NCBI RefSeq assembly: GCF_000226255.1
Contig: NZ_AGFG01000039.1
Location: 1 to 64,000 of the forward strand
Direction of reading: 5' to 3'
DNA: 64,000 nucleotides
From: Desulfovibrio sp. A2
GTDB taxonomy: Bacteria > Desulfobacterota > Desulfovibrionia > Desulfovibrionales > Desulfovibrionaceae
The position numbers and the translations under genes were made by a program. Below, in pieces: positions 30,601-39,387 of this stretch; within the stretch, counting starts at the first letter, position 1, and each line of letters begins with the position of its first letter. The notes below the pieces were generated by a model that worked only from the letters and a program-made list of their open reading frames with translations, had not been told where the DNA came from and searched no databases.

Positions 30601-30716
30601 TTTTTGTTCGTTGGCGAGGTTTGACCTCGTTGCGCACGATGTCCGTAGGGCTCGCAAGCTCGCCCAACGGCCACGCTTCGCGCCCTTCGGGTCGGACGCC
30701 AACGGGCAAAAGGACC
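30601..30716 (-). repeat. Modular intergenic repeat, type II, copy after icd
   Basis: Bases 30639-30716 match 41780-41862 closely (for example CTCGCAAGCTCG, AACGGCCACGCTTCGCGCCC and GGGCAAAAGG are shared). Both begin about 5-13 bp after a stop codon on the minus strand, and both end in a GAACAAAAATCC module. Confidence 0.8.
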
Positions 30717-30729
30717 GTTCAGAGCATGC

Positions 30730-31878
30730 TTACAGGGCCTTCGCCACCATCTCGCCAAACGCCACGGTGCCCACGGTGGTGGCCCCGGCCATCTGCGAGG
30801 CCAGGTCCACGGTGACGGTGCGGTTGCCGATGGTGGTGTTGATGGCGTTGTAGATGCGGGTGGCCGCATCGTTCCAGCCCATGTGTTCCAGCATCAGCGC
30901 GCCGCACAGAATGAGGCTGCCGGGGTTGGCCTTGTCCTGCCCGGCAATGGTGGGCGCGGTGCCGTGGGTGGCCTCGAAGAAGGCCAGCGAGTCGGACATG
31001 TTCACGCCCGGCGCAAGACCAAGGCCGCCAACCTGCGCGGCCAGCGCGTCGGACAGGTAGTCGCCGTTCAGGTTGGACGTGGCGATCACGCTGTACTGGT
31101 CGGGGCGGATCAGCACTTCCTGGAACATGGCGTCGGCAATGCGGTCCTTCACCACCACCTTGCCCGCCGCGCCCCCGGCGTCGGCCTCCAGCACGGAAAC
31201 GTCGGCGAATTCGTCGCGCGCCACTTCATAGCCCCATTCGCGAAAGCCGCCTTCCGTGAACTTCATGATGTTGCCCTTGTGCACCAGCGTGAGGCTGGAC
31301 CGCTTCTGGGCCACGGCAAAGTTCATGGCGCGGCGCACCAGCCGCTTGGAGCCGCGCGCGGTCATGGGCTTGATGCCCACGGCGCTTTCCGGGTCCACGT
31401 TGGCGCCCAGTTCGTTGCGCAGAAAATCGATGAGCCGCTTGGCTTCCGGCGTGCCCGCCTTGTATTCGATGCCCGCGTACACGTCTTCGGTGTTTTCGCG
31501 AAACACCACCATGTCCACCAGGTCCGGCCGCTTCACGGGCGACATGATGCCCTCGAAGTAGCGGATGGGCCGGATGCAGGCGTACAGGTCCAGCGTCTGG
31601 CGCAGGGTGACGTTAAGGCTGCGGAAGCCCTTGCCCACCGGGGTGCCCAGGGGGCCCTTGATGGCCAGTTCCGCGCCGCGCAGGGCCTGCATGGTGGCCT
31701 CGGGCAGGTATTCGCCAGTGGCGGCGTAGGCCTTTTCACCGGCCAGCAGTTCCTTCCATTCGATGGAGCGCGCGTCGCCGTAGGTTTTCGCCACCGCCGC
31801 ATCAATGACGGGACGGGCGGCCTTCCATACGTCGGGGCCGATGCCGTCGCCTTCAATCCAGTAGACCGTCTTCCGCAT
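30730..31878 (-). CDS. icd: Isocitrate dehydrogenase with NAD-type cofactor residues
   Basis: 382 residues. It oxidatively decarboxylates isocitrate to 2-oxoglutarate; here this probably feeds glutamate synthesis. The substrate site is conserved (RSLNVTLRQ, RENTEDVYAGIE, ATSNLNGDYLSD). Against E. coli Icd, the NADP-selecting residues K344, Y345, V351, Y391 and R395 are T310, I311, A317, V357 and S361. I345, A351 and S395 match NAD-specific forms, so NAD+ use is predicted even though the family is often labelled NADP-dependent. The ATG follows AAAGGAGCGCCTCC. It is downstream of trpA on the same strand but separated by a terminator. Confidence 0.93.
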   Translation of the reverse strand: MRKTVYWIEGDGIGPDVWKAARPVIDAAVAKTYGDARSIEWKELLAGEKAYAATGEYLPEATMQALRGAELAIKGPLGTPVGKGFRSLNVTLRQTLDLYACIRPIRYFEGIMSPVKRPDLVDMVVFRENTEDVYAGIEYKAGTPEAKRLIDFLRNELGANVDPESAVGIKPMTARGSKRLVRRAMNFAVAQKRSSLTLVHKGNIMKFTEGGFREWGYEVARDEFADVSVLEADAGGAAGKVVVKDRIADAMFQEVLIRPDQYSVIATSNLNGDYLSDALAAQVGGLGLAPGVNMSDSLAFFEATHGTAPTIAGQDKANPGSLILCGALMLEHMGWNDAATRIYNAINTTIGNRTVTVDLASQMAGATTVGTVAFGEMVAKAL

Positions 31879-32251
31879 GGAGGCGCTCCTTTGCGCAGGC
31901 CCCGCCGGGGCGGGGCCGTACTGTCGTGCTGATGTCGTGCTGCCGAAAAGCGGCCGGACGGCGCGCCGCCCGGCCTTGTATCACGTGCTTCCGGTGGGAT
32001 CCGGGTACCCTTGGGGGTCAGTTCCGGTAGCCGGTTTGGCGGATTTTGTCAAAACGTGAGGGATGCCCGCGACGGCAGACGCCACGGCTGGCCGATGTGC
32101 CCCCGCCCTTCCCCAGCTTCGCGCCCCCCCACCCCGCTTGTAAAAACGGGACCGTCTCCCGCGCAGGGCGGGACGGTCCCGAAGGTTTGTGAATGCTGCC
32201 GCGCCACATCCGCGCGGCGGGCAGGGCGCTGCCCCGCCCTATCCTGTCCCG
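31879..32251. other. Intergenic region between trpA and icd
   Basis: Holds the terminator of the trp genes (32142-32181) and presumably the icd promoter. No clear -35/-10 pair was picked by eye. Confidence 0.5.
32142..32181 (-). terminator. Intrinsic terminator at the end of the trp operon
   Basis: On the minus strand CGGGACCGTCCCGC pairs with GCGGGAGACGGTCCCG and is followed by TTTTTA, 70 bp past the trpA stop. Confidence 0.88.
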
Positions 32252-33064
32252 CTACTTCCACGCGGCCAGGAACGATTCCGCGCTGTTGCCCGCGTCGATG
32301 TGGCGCAGCAGGGCAGACCCGAACACCACGGCATCGGGCCGGTCGGGGAAGCCTTCCAGTTGCTTCGGCTCCTTGATGCCGAAGCCCAGCGCCAGCGGCA
32401 GGCGGAAGGCCTTGCGGGCGCGGGCCAGCGTCTGCGGCACTTCCGGCGGCAGGCCTTCGCGCACGCCGGTGATGCCCAGCACCGACACCACGTACACGTA
32501 GCCGGAGGCCACGGCGGCGTATTCGGCCATGCGTTCCTCGCTGGTGTTGGGGCCGACAAGGGCGATGAGGTCTATGCCCCGCGCGGCCAGCAGCGCGCGC
32601 ATCTCGGCGTCTTCCTCCAGCGGCAGATCGGGCACGATGAAGCCCGCCACCCCCGCCGCCGCCGCGTCCGCCGCCAGGTTTTCCAGCCCGTACTGCAGGA
32701 ACGGGTTGTAGTAGCCCATCAGCACCAGCTCGGCGTTGTAGCGGTCCTTGCGGGCCTTCAGGCCGTCCAGTATCCAGCGCAGGGTCACGCCGTTTTCCAG
32801 CGCCCGCAGGGATGCCGCCTCCACCACCGGGCCGTCGGCCACCGGGTCGGAGAAGGGCACGCCGATCTCGATGACGTCCGCGCCGCCGCGATCAAGGCCG
32901 TCCATTTCCTCCCAGAAGCGGTCCAGGGTGGGAAAGCCCGCCGTCAGAAAGGGCACCAGCGCGGGCCGCCCCGCCGCGTTGGCGGCGGCCACGCGGGCTT
33001 CCAGCCGCGACACCGGGGCCTCGGGCAGCATGTCGTTCATGTCGGTATGAATGGCCGCGCTCAT
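32252..33064 (-). CDS. trpA: Tryptophan synthase alpha subunit
   Basis: 270 residues. It cleaves indole-3-glycerol phosphate and passes indole to TrpB. The catalytic acids lie in the TIM-barrel motifs [28 protein letters not shown] (catalytic Asp) and the N-terminal Glu region; the phosphate loop [10 protein letters not shown] is present. ATGA overlap with trpB couples translation for 1:1 subunit supply. It is the last gene of the supra-operon, followed by a terminator. Confidence 0.96.
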   Translation of the reverse strand: MSAAIHTDMNDMLPEAPVSRLEARVAAANAAGRPALVPFLTAGFPTLDRFWEEMDGLDRGGADVIEIGVPFSDPVADGPVVEAASLRALENGVTLRWILDGLKARKDRYNAELVLMGYYNPFLQYGLENLAADAAAAGVAGFIVPDLPLEEDAEMRALLAARGIDLIALVGPNTSEERMAEYAAVASGYVYVVSVLGITGVREGLPPEVPQTLARARKAFRLPLALGFGIKEPKQLEGFPDRPDAVVFGSALLRHIDAGNSAESFLAAWK

Positions 33065-34245
33065 GCCAGCTCTCCTTCGCGGAACAACACTTCCCGCACG
33101 ATTTCCATGTCCTTGTCGCCACGGCCCGAAAGGTTGACCACCACGTGGCCCCCGGCAGGCAGCTTGTCCCGGTTGTTCAGCACCCACGCCAGCGCGTGCG
33201 ACGATTCCAGCGCGGGGATGATGCCCTCGCGCCGGGTCAGGGCCTGGAAGGCCTCCAGCGCCTGGCTGTCGGTGGCCATGCCGTAGGTCACCCGACCAAT
33301 GGCCCCCAGATGCGCGTGCTCCGGCCCCACGCCGGGGTAGTCCAGCCCGGCGGACACGGAGTGCGACGGCTCTATCTGGCCGTCCGCGTCCTGCAGCAGC
33401 ATGGTGTGCTGGCCGTGCAGCACGCCGGGGCGGCCCAGGTTGATGGGCGCGGAGTTGTAGCAGCCCGGCTCGCCGGTGCCTGCCGCCTCCACCCCCACGA
33501 TGCGCACCGAGGCGTCATCCACGAACGGATGGAACATGCCGATGGCGTTGGATCCGCCGCCCACGCAGGCCACCACCATGTCGGGCAGCTGGCCCACGCG
33601 CTCCTGCATCTGGGCGCGGGTTTCGCGCCCGATGACGCATTGCAGGTCGCGCACCAGCGTGGGGAAGGGGTGCGGCCCCGCCGCCGTGCCGAAGCAGTAG
33701 TGGGTGGAATCCTGCTGGGCTATCCAGTAGCGCAGGGCCTCGTTGATGGCGTCCTTCAGGGTCTTGGTGCCGCTCTGCACGGGCACCACTTTCGCGCCCA
33801 GCAGCTTCATGCGCATGACGTTGGGGGCCTGGCGCACCACGTCCGTCGCGCCCATGTACACCACGCATTCCAGCCCCAGCCGGGCGGCGGCCGCCGCCGT
33901 GGCCACGCCGTGCTGGCCCGCGCCCGTTTCCGCCACCAGCGCGGTCTTGCCCATGTATTTCGCCAGCAGCGCCTGCCCAAGGGTGTTGTTGACCTTGTGC
34001 GCGCCGGTGTGCAGCAGGTCTTCGCGCTTCAGCCACAGGTTAACGCCCAGTTCCGCCGACAGCGTGGGGCAGGCCGTGAGCGGGGTTTCGCGCCCCGCGA
34101 AGTTGCGCAAAAGGTCGTCCAGTTCCGCCCGGAACGTGTCCGAGGGCAGGATGTCGCGCATGGCGGCTTCCAGTTCCCGCAGCGGCGGCATGAGCATCTC
34201 GGGCACGAACTGCCCGCCGAACTCGCCGAAATAGCCTTTTTTCAT
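33061..34245 (-). CDS. trpB: Tryptophan synthase beta subunit
   Basis: 394 residues. The PLP enzyme condenses indole with serine. It has the TrpB1-type pattern: [10 protein letters not shown] start, [11 protein letters not shown] with the Schiff-base lysine (about residue 87), [26 protein letters not shown] for the PLP phosphate, and a [12 protein letters not shown] loop. The ATG follows ATAAAGGATACCACC. Upstream, between trpF and trpB, a type I hairpin repeat is inserted (34272-34341). It overlaps trpA by 4 nt. Confidence 0.97.
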   Translation of the reverse strand: MKKGYFGEFGGQFVPEMLMPPLRELEAAMRDILPSDTFRAELDDLLRNFAGRETPLTACPTLSAELGVNLWLKREDLLHTGAHKVNNTLGQALLAKYMGKTALVAETGAGQHGVATAAAAARLGLECVVYMGATDVVRQAPNVMRMKLLGAKVVPVQSGTKTLKDAINEALRYWIAQQDSTHYCFGTAAGPHPFPTLVRDLQCVIGRETRAQMQERVGQLPDMVVACVGGGSNAIGMFHPFVDDASVRIVGVEAAGTGEPGCYNSAPINLGRPGVLHGQHTMLLQDADGQIEPSHSVSAGLDYPGVGPEHAHLGAIGRVTYGMATDSQALEAFQALTRREGIIPALESSHALAWVLNNRDKLPAGGHVVVNLSGRGDKDMEIVREVLFREGELA

Positions 34246-34271
34246 GGTGGTATCCTTTATCTTTTTGGAAG

Positions 34272-34341
34272 AGGGTGCGCCGGGGAGGGGACCTTTTGGA
34301 AAAGGTCCCCCTCCCCGGACCCCTCCCCCCAAAACTTTTTC
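34272..34341. repeat. Type I hairpin repeat between trpF and trpB
   Basis: Arms CCGGGGAGGGGACCTTTT (34280-34297) and AAAAGGTCCCCCTCCCCGG (34300-34318), then CCCCTCCCCCCAAAACTTTTT. Same architecture as copies at 36941-37015 and 41509-41580. In the transcript it would be a very stable stem. Confidence 0.85.
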
Positions 34342-34392
34342 ATTGGCCAGCCCGTTATGGGGGCAGCATCATTCACTGTGCCGTATTCCTTC

Positions 34393-35076
34393 TCACCCTC
34401 GCAGCGCCGCAAGGGCGGCGGCCACGCGGGTTGCATCCTTCTGGCCGGGGGCGCTTTCCACCCCCGAATTGAGATCGACGCCGATCAGCATGGCGGGGGC
34501 ATGGCCGCCGCAGGCGGCAACGGCGCTGGCCACGTTGTCCGGGGTCAGCCCGCCCGCCAGCAGCCACGGCGCGCCGGGGGCCAGGCCGCGCAGCGCGGCC
34601 CAATCCATGGTGGCCCCGTGACCGCCACCGCTGGTGCCCGCATCCAGCAGAAAGCAGCGCACATGCGGGGCAAGCCCGGCCAGCTCTGCTTCCAGTGCCC
34701 TGCGGTCCGCATGGCCTGCGGAATCCGCATGACGTTGCGGCCAGGCCACGCGGATGACCCGTTCCGGCCCCACCCGGTCGCAGAAGGCGGCGTCCTGCCC
34801 GCCGTGCAACTGGGCAAAGTCCAGCCGGGCCGCGTCCATGATGGCCAGCACCTCGTCGGCGGACTGCTTCACGAACACCCCCACCCGCGCCATGCCGTGG
34901 CTGTGCAGCCCGGCGACCACGGCGGGCGTTACCCCGCGCGGGCTGGCCGGATGGAAGATGAACCCGCACAGGTCCACCCCGGCCTGCGCGCAGGCGTCCG
35001 CATCCTGCTGCCGGGTCAGGCCGCAGACCTTCACCAGCAGGCGGGAGGGGCTATCGAACACGGCGGCTGGTTTCAT
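34393..35076 (-). CDS. trpF: Phosphoribosylanthranilate isomerase
   Basis: 227 residues. It isomerises phosphoribosylanthranilate to the deoxyribulose phosphate. The catalytic Cys is in LVKVCGLTRQQDA (about residue 18), the catalytic Asp in LLDAGTSGGGHGA, and the phosphate loops in LAGGLTPDNV and GVDLNSGVES. It overlaps trpC by ATGA. The next gene (trpB) is 147 bp away because of the inserted repeat. Confidence 0.95.
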   Translation of the reverse strand: MKPAAVFDSPSRLLVKVCGLTRQQDADACAQAGVDLCGFIFHPASPRGVTPAVVAGLHSHGMARVGVFVKQSADEVLAIMDAARLDFAQLHGGQDAAFCDRVGPERVIRVAWPQRHADSAGHADRRALEAELAGLAPHVRCFLLDAGTSGGGHGATMDWAALRGLAPGAPWLLAGGLTPDNVASAVAACGGHAPAMLIGVDLNSGVESAPGQKDATRVAAALAALRG

Positions 35077-35900
35077 CGGGCACCTTCGGTTTCGCCGCAG
35101 CCCAGAAGCCGCATCAGCGAGCCTTTGAGGTCACCGCCATCCATGAGTGCGGTGCCCACCAATACCGCGTCATACCCGGCATGGGCGGCTTCCGCCAAGT
35201 GGCGGTTCTCGGATATCCCGCTGGCCGCTATCCACACCTCGCCGGAGGCGCGCAGCGGCCCCAGGCGCAGGCAGGCGGTGCGGTCCACGGCCAGGGTTTC
35301 CAGGTCGCGGTTGTTCACCTGGATGATCCGCGCACCGGATTCACGGGCCAGCGCCAGATCCCCCTCGTCGAAGATCTCCACCACGGCGTGCATGCCGTGC
35401 GCCTCGGCCTGCTCGCGCAGGTCGCGCAGGGTGCGCGCATCGGGCGTCAGCCGCACGATGAGCAGCAGCGCCGCCGCCGGGGTGGCCGCCGTGGCCGACA
35501 CCTGCAACGGGTCCATGATGAAGTCCTTGCGCAGCAGGGGAACATCAGGATGCACCCCGGCCATGCGGCCAAGGTAGGCCAGGTCGCCGCCGAAGTACTG
35601 CTCTTCTGTCAGCACCGAGATGGCCGTGGCCCCGGCGGTGGCGTAGGCCGTGGCCGCGTCCTCGGGCGATACGCCCGTCTCGATGACCCCGCGCGAGGGC
35701 GAAGCGCGCTTGTACTCGGCGATGACCGCCACCGGGGCATCCGGGTAGCCGCTGCGGCCCTGCAACGCCCGCAGGAAGTCGGGGCGCGAGGTGCCGCCAT
35801 CTGTCCCGGACGCCAGCGGCGCGGGCATCCCGCCTGCGGCGGCCAGCTTGCGCAGCCGGTCCAGTTCCGGCTGCTTGGCGATGCGAAAGCGATCAAGCAT
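35073..35900 (-). CDS. trpC: Indole-3-glycerol phosphate synthase
   Basis: 275 residues, a single-domain TIM barrel not fused to TrpF. It closes the indole ring of the Trp precursor. Seen: VIAEYKRASPSRGVI (catalytic Lys), LRKDFIMDPLQV, HAVVEIFDEGDL, QVNNRDLETLAVD and IAASGISENRH. It overlaps the trpD end by 8 nt and trpF by 4 nt, so this block is translated as a coupled set. Confidence 0.96.
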   Translation of the reverse strand: MLDRFRIAKQPELDRLRKLAAAGGMPAPLASGTDGGTSRPDFLRALQGRSGYPDAPVAVIAEYKRASPSRGVIETGVSPEDAATAYATAGATAISVLTEEQYFGGDLAYLGRMAGVHPDVPLLRKDFIMDPLQVSATAATPAAALLLIVRLTPDARTLRDLREQAEAHGMHAVVEIFDEGDLALARESGARIIQVNNRDLETLAVDRTACLRLGPLRASGEVWIAASGISENRHLAEAAHAGYDAVLVGTALMDGGDLKGSLMRLLGCGETEGAR

Positions 35901-36909
35901 GCAGCACCTTCCCCCCTGCCCCGGCGGCCAGGGCCAGCCGCGCGGCGGCCATGGCGTCGGGCAGGGCCAGGCCCGGTTCCAGCAGGTGCAGGGCCATGCC
36001 CACGTTCAGCACCAGCATGTCGCGCATGGGGGCCGGGCCGCCGCCGGACAGCAGTTCGCGCAGCACGCGCACGGCGGAGTCGCGGTCAGGCACGGCCAAC
36101 TCCTCGGGGGTGCACGGCGCGATGCCGTAGTCCGCCGGGTCCACGCTGATTTCCGTCAGCGTGCCGTGGCCTTCGCCGTCGCCCTCCAGCAGCAGGATGC
36201 GCGCGGGGCCCATGGGCGTCAGTTCGTCGTAGCCGCCCGCGCCATGCACCACCGCCGCCCGGCGCACGCCGGTCATCAGCAGGGTCTGGGCCATCAGGGG
36301 CAGCAGTTCGGCGCGGGCCACGCCCAGCAGCATGTGGGTGGGCCGGGCCGGGTTGAGCAGCGGCCCCAGCAGGTTGAACAGGGTGCGCACGCCCAGTTCG
36401 CGCCGGATGGGCATGACGTTGCGGAACGCCGGGTGGAAGCGCGGCGCGAACAGGAAGGCGAAGTTGCGCTGCGCCACCAGCCTGCGCACGTCCTCCGGGT
36501 CCAACTCCAGCGGCAGGCCCAGGCCCTCCACCGCGTCCGCCGCCCCGCACGAGGACGACACCGCGCGGTTGCCGTGCTTGACCACCCGGTGGCCCATGCC
36601 CGCCAGGGTCAGCGCCGTGGCCGTGGAGCAGTTGAACGACGAGCGGCCGTCGCCGCCGGTGCCCACGATGTCGATGGTGGGGCCGTCGATGCCGGTCACC
36701 CGCACGGCGCGAGCCAGCGCGGCGCGCACCGCCTCGGTGAGTTCCTGCGGGGTCTCGCCCTTCATGCGCAGGCCCATCAGGAACGAACCCGCCTGCGCGC
36801 AGGTCATCTCGCCGTCCATCAGGCGCGAGAACCCGGCCTCGGCCAGTTCCGGCGCAAGGTCCATACCCGTGGCCAGTGTTTCCAGTATGGTAGACGTTGC
36901 GGTCTGCAT
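35893..36909 (-). CDS. trpD: Anthranilate phosphoribosyltransferase
   Basis: 338 residues, not fused to TrpG. It transfers phosphoribosyl from PRPP to anthranilate. Conserved parts: IDIVGTGGDGRSSFNCST (PRPP-binding), VVKHGNRAVSSSCGAADAVE, and HPAFRNVMPIRRELGVRT. The ATG follows TGAAGGAGACAGCAA. It is separated from trpG by 195 bp holding a type I hairpin repeat and a 37-bp palindrome copy. Confidence 0.96.
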   Translation of the reverse strand: MQTATSTILETLATGMDLAPELAEAGFSRLMDGEMTCAQAGSFLMGLRMKGETPQELTEAVRAALARAVRVTGIDGPTIDIVGTGGDGRSSFNCSTATALTLAGMGHRVVKHGNRAVSSSCGAADAVEGLGLPLELDPEDVRRLVAQRNFAFLFAPRFHPAFRNVMPIRRELGVRTLFNLLGPLLNPARPTHMLLGVARAELLPLMAQTLLMTGVRRAAVVHGAGGYDELTPMGPARILLLEGDGEGHGTLTEISVDPADYGIAPCTPEELAVPDRDSAVRVLRELLSGGGPAPMRDMLVLNVGMALHLLEPGLALPDAMAAARLALAAGAGGKVLHA

Positions 36910-36940
36910 TTGCTGTCTCCTTCAGGAGTTCTTTGTCGGG

Positions 36941-37015
36941 AGGGGAGGCACCGGGGGAAGGGACCCTTTGAAAAGGGTCCCCTTCCCCCGAACCCCCATC
37001 CCCCTAAACTTTCTT
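36941..37015. repeat. Type I hairpin repeat between trpG and trpD
   Basis: CGGGGGAAGGGACCCTT and AAGGGTCCCCTTCCCCCG arms (36952-36990), followed by AACCCCCATCCCCCTAAACTTTCTTT. Same architecture as the copies at 34272 and 41509. Confidence 0.85.
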
Positions 37016-37038
37016 TATGGGCGGGCAGCCCACCTAAA

Positions 37039-37075
37039 GGGGGTGCAGGGGGCCTGCCCCCTGCCCGCCGGAGGC
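37039..37075. repeat. 37-bp intergenic palindromic repeat, copy 2
   Basis: Differs by one base from 2670-2706 (GCAGGGGGCCTGCCCCCTGC core). It lies directly next to the type I repeat, so the two form a composite insertion between trpG and trpD. Confidence 0.75.
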
Positions 37076-37104
37076 GAACAAGAAACCTCTTCGTCGCCCC
37101 GCTC

Positions 37105-37683
37105 TCACTTCTCCGCCACCTGGGCGGGAAAGTTGGCGAGCATGCGCACGCCGTCGGGGGTCAGCACGGATTCGGGGTGGAACTGCACGCCCACCCAGGG
37201 CCGGTCGGTGTAGCGCAGGGCCATCACCTCGCCTTCGGGGGCGCGGGCGGTGACGGCCAGCAGGTCGGGGCGTTCCTCGGCGTGCACGATGAGCGAATGG
37301 TAGCGGCCCACCTGCATGGGGCTGGGCACGCCGTGGAACAGGCCCTGCCCGTCGTGGGTGATGTCCGAGGTCTTGCCGTGCATGATGCGCGGGCCCACAT
37401 CCACGGTGGCCCCGGCGAACAGCCCCAGCACCTGATGGCCCAGACACACGCCCAGCACGGGCACGGTGTGCGGCAGGCGCGACAGGAAATCGAGGCAGAA
37501 GCCCGCGTTGCGCGGGTGGCTGGGGCCGGGCGAGATGCACACCATTTCCAGCGCGGGGTCTTCGGCCATGGCGGGCACGGCGGGGTCGTCGTTGCGGACC
37601 ACCACCGGCGTGAGCCCAAGGCCGTAGAACGCCTGCACCAGATTGAAGGTGAACGAGTCGTAGTTATCGATTAACAGGAACAT
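37105..37683 (-). CDS. trpG: Anthranilate synthase glutamine amidotransferase component
   Basis: 192 residues. It supplies ammonia from glutamine to TrpE. The class I amidotransferase triad is visible: LGVCLGHQVLG (catalytic Cys, about residue 80) and VQFHPESVLTPDG (His and Glu); the oxyanion loop is CISPGPSHPRN. The start at 37683 is 3' of CGGAGGGGAAT and lies inside the end of trpE (20-nt overlap), giving tight coupling. Confidence 0.96.
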   Translation of the reverse strand: MFLLIDNYDSFTFNLVQAFYGLGLTPVVVRNDDPAVPAMAEDPALEMVCISPGPSHPRNAGFCLDFLSRLPHTVPVLGVCLGHQVLGLFAGATVDVGPRIMHGKTSDITHDGQGLFHGVPSPMQVGRYHSLIVHAEERPDLLAVTARAPEGEVMALRYTDRPWVGVQFHPESVLTPDGVRMLANFPAQVAEK

Positions 37684-39220
37684 ATTCCCCTCCGGTGACG
37701 GCGGCGCGGATGACGGCGGCCTTGTTGTTGCACTCCTTCCATTCCATCTCGGGCACGGAATCGAACACGATGCCCGCACCGGCCTGCCAGTGCACCTGGC
37801 CGTCGCGCACCCACATGGAGCGGATGGTGATGCCGGTGTCCAGGTTCACCGAGTCACGGTCCAGCCCCAACCAGCCGATGGCCCCGGCATAGGGGCCGCG
37901 CGCAAGGCCTTCCGCCTCGGAAATGATCTCCATGGCCCGCACCTTGGGCGCGCCGCTGACGGTGCCCGCCGGGAAGGTGGCGGCCAGCACGTCCAGCGCG
38001 TCGCGGCCCGGTTCGATCTGGGCGGTCACGCGCGAGGTCAGGTGCATGACGTGCGAGAACTTTTCCACGTCCATGAACCGTTCCACCTGCACGGTGCCCG
38101 GCGCGGCGATGCGGCCCAGGTCGTTGCGGCCAAGGTCCACCAGCATGACGTGCTCGGCGCGTTCCTTGGGGTCTTCCAGCAGTTCCTGGGCCAGGGCGGC
38201 GTCGTGGGCGTCGTCCGTGCCGCGCGGGCGGGTGCCCGCGATGGGGCTGACCTGCAGCTTGTCCGCCCGGCAGCGAACCATGACCTCCGGCGAGGACCCC
38301 AGCAGCGAGACGCCGGGCAGCCGCATGAAGAACATGTACGGCGACGGGTTGATGCGGCGCAGGCGGCGGTACAGGGTGAACGGGTCGCCGCTGAACGAGG
38401 CCTGGAAACGGGTGGACAGCACCACCTGGATGGCCTCGCCCTGGCGGATCATGTCTTTCACCCGGGCCACGGCGCGGGTGTACACGGCCTCTTCCGGCAC
38501 GTTGATGACGGGGCCAACTTCCGGCGGCTCGGGCGTGCGGTCCACCTGGCTGCGGTCCACCCTGGCCCCCGGCAGGTCGGTGAGCGAAAGCTGGCACAGC
38601 CGGTTGTACAGGTGGTCGAACAGCACCACGGTGCCGGGCAGGGCCAGGCAGGCCTCTGCCGAAGACGGCGGCAGCACCTTGGCCAGCTTGGGCTCGAACA
38701 GGCCGGACACGCCGTAGCCGAAATAGCCGTACAGGGCGCGGGTGATGGGGGGCTGGTCGGCGAAGGCCCCGTCCGGCTCGATGCGCAGGGCGCCCATCAC
38801 CGCGCGGGTGCCCTCGATGAAGCCCATGCCGTCGAACCTGCGCAGCGGGGCAAGGCGCGGATCGCGCACGGCCACTTCCAGCTTGCCGTCGCGGCAGCCG
38901 AGGCGCAGCAGGAAGTTGAAGGCGATGACGCTGAACCGGCCCCAGCGGCCGTCCACTTCGGCGCTTTCCAGCAGGATGCCCTGCCCGGACCCCACCATGC
39001 CCAGGAACACGCTGATGGGGGTGTCCACGTCGGCCTCCAGCCAGCGGCCGGTCTGGCGCAACACGATCTCGCCGCCTTCGGACAGCGGGGGGATGTCGTC
39101 ACCGGAACCGGTGGGGGCGCAGCCGTTGCCATTGGCCGGGGTCTGCACGGTTTCCGGAGCCTGGGGAGCCTTCGCCGTTTCGGGGGCTTCGGCCTGCGTG
39201 GGCATTTCGGGCATTTCCAT
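37664..39220 (-). CDS. trpE: Anthranilate synthase component I
   Basis: 518 residues. It makes anthranilate from chorismate with TrpG. The N-terminal 45 residues are Pro/Glu/Ala-rich and not conserved. The LLES element of the Trp feedback site is present (ILLESAEVD), so allosteric inhibition by Trp is likely. The chorismate-binding domain has SPIAGTRPRG, HVMLVDLGRNDLGRIA, VSGAPKVRAMEII and ITIRSMWV. ATG 39220 was chosen since AAGGAGGACCAG precedes it; the in-frame TTG at 39235 is part of that site's neighbourhood. It is the first trp-specific gene and sits directly behind the tyrA-trpE attenuator. Confidence 0.96.
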   Translation of the reverse strand: MEMPEMPTQAEAPETAKAPQAPETVQTPANGNGCAPTGSGDDIPPLSEGGEIVLRQTGRWLEADVDTPISVFLGMVGSGQGILLESAEVDGRWGRFSVIAFNFLLRLGCRDGKLEVAVRDPRLAPLRRFDGMGFIEGTRAVMGALRIEPDGAFADQPPITRALYGYFGYGVSGLFEPKLAKVLPPSSAEACLALPGTVVLFDHLYNRLCQLSLTDLPGARVDRSQVDRTPEPPEVGPVINVPEEAVYTRAVARVKDMIRQGEAIQVVLSTRFQASFSGDPFTLYRRLRRINPSPYMFFMRLPGVSLLGSSPEVMVRCRADKLQVSPIAGTRPRGTDDAHDAALAQELLEDPKERAEHVMLVDLGRNDLGRIAAPGTVQVERFMDVEKFSHVMHLTSRVTAQIEPGRDALDVLAATFPAGTVSGAPKVRAMEIISEAEGLARGPYAGAIGWLGLDRDSVNLDTGITIRSMWVRDGQVHWQAGAGIVFDSVPEMEWKECNNKAAVIRAAVTGGEYVPVNR

Positions 39221-39260
39221 CTGGTCCTCCTTCAAGTGCGGTGTGCCGTGAGTGGTGCAT

Positions 39261-39299
39261 CAAAAACAAAAAGCCGCGCTCCCGGGGAGGGAGCGCGGC
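39261..39299 (-). terminator. Intrinsic terminator between tyrA and trpE
   Basis: GCCGCGCTCCC and GGGAGCGCGGC, perfect 11-bp arms around TCCCC, followed on the minus strand by TTTTTGTTTTTG. It sits 41 nt past the tyrA stop and 40 nt before the trpE start. Confidence 0.92.
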
Positions 39300-39387
39300 C
39301 TACGATTGCCTTGTCCGTTACTCTACTACTTACGTGCAGCTATGACGGACGCACTCCTCCCCTTTCGGTGTGCGAACGCCACCACCA
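39261..39387 (-). promoter_or_regulatory. Candidate trp attenuator using the TyrA C-terminus as leader peptide
   Basis: Three consecutive Trp codons of tyrA (39379-39387) come 36 nt before its stop. Segment 1, CGCAC (39370-39374), can pair with GTGCG (39350-39354). Segment 2, GGGGAGGAGTGCG (39350-39362), can pair instead with CGCGCTCCCTCCCC (39284-39297), which is most of the terminator 5' arm plus loop. Segment 3-4 is an 11-bp stem (39289-39299 with 39273-39283) followed by TTTTTGTTTTTG. Stalling at the Trp codons would cover segment 1 and favour antitermination; a ribosome reaching the stop would cover segment 2 and favour termination. Confidence 0.78.

Larger units (their letters stand above)
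30350..30729. other. Intergenic stretch downstream of icd
   Basis: Contains a 15-bp perfect hairpin (30513-30547) and a modular repeat copy (30601-30716) that begins 13 bp after the icd stop. Nothing gene-like is seen. Confidence 0.6.

Noticed and set aside
39221..39235. TTG start for trpE five codons upstream
   Set aside because: The TTG lies within the AAGGAGG region that best serves the ATG at 39220.
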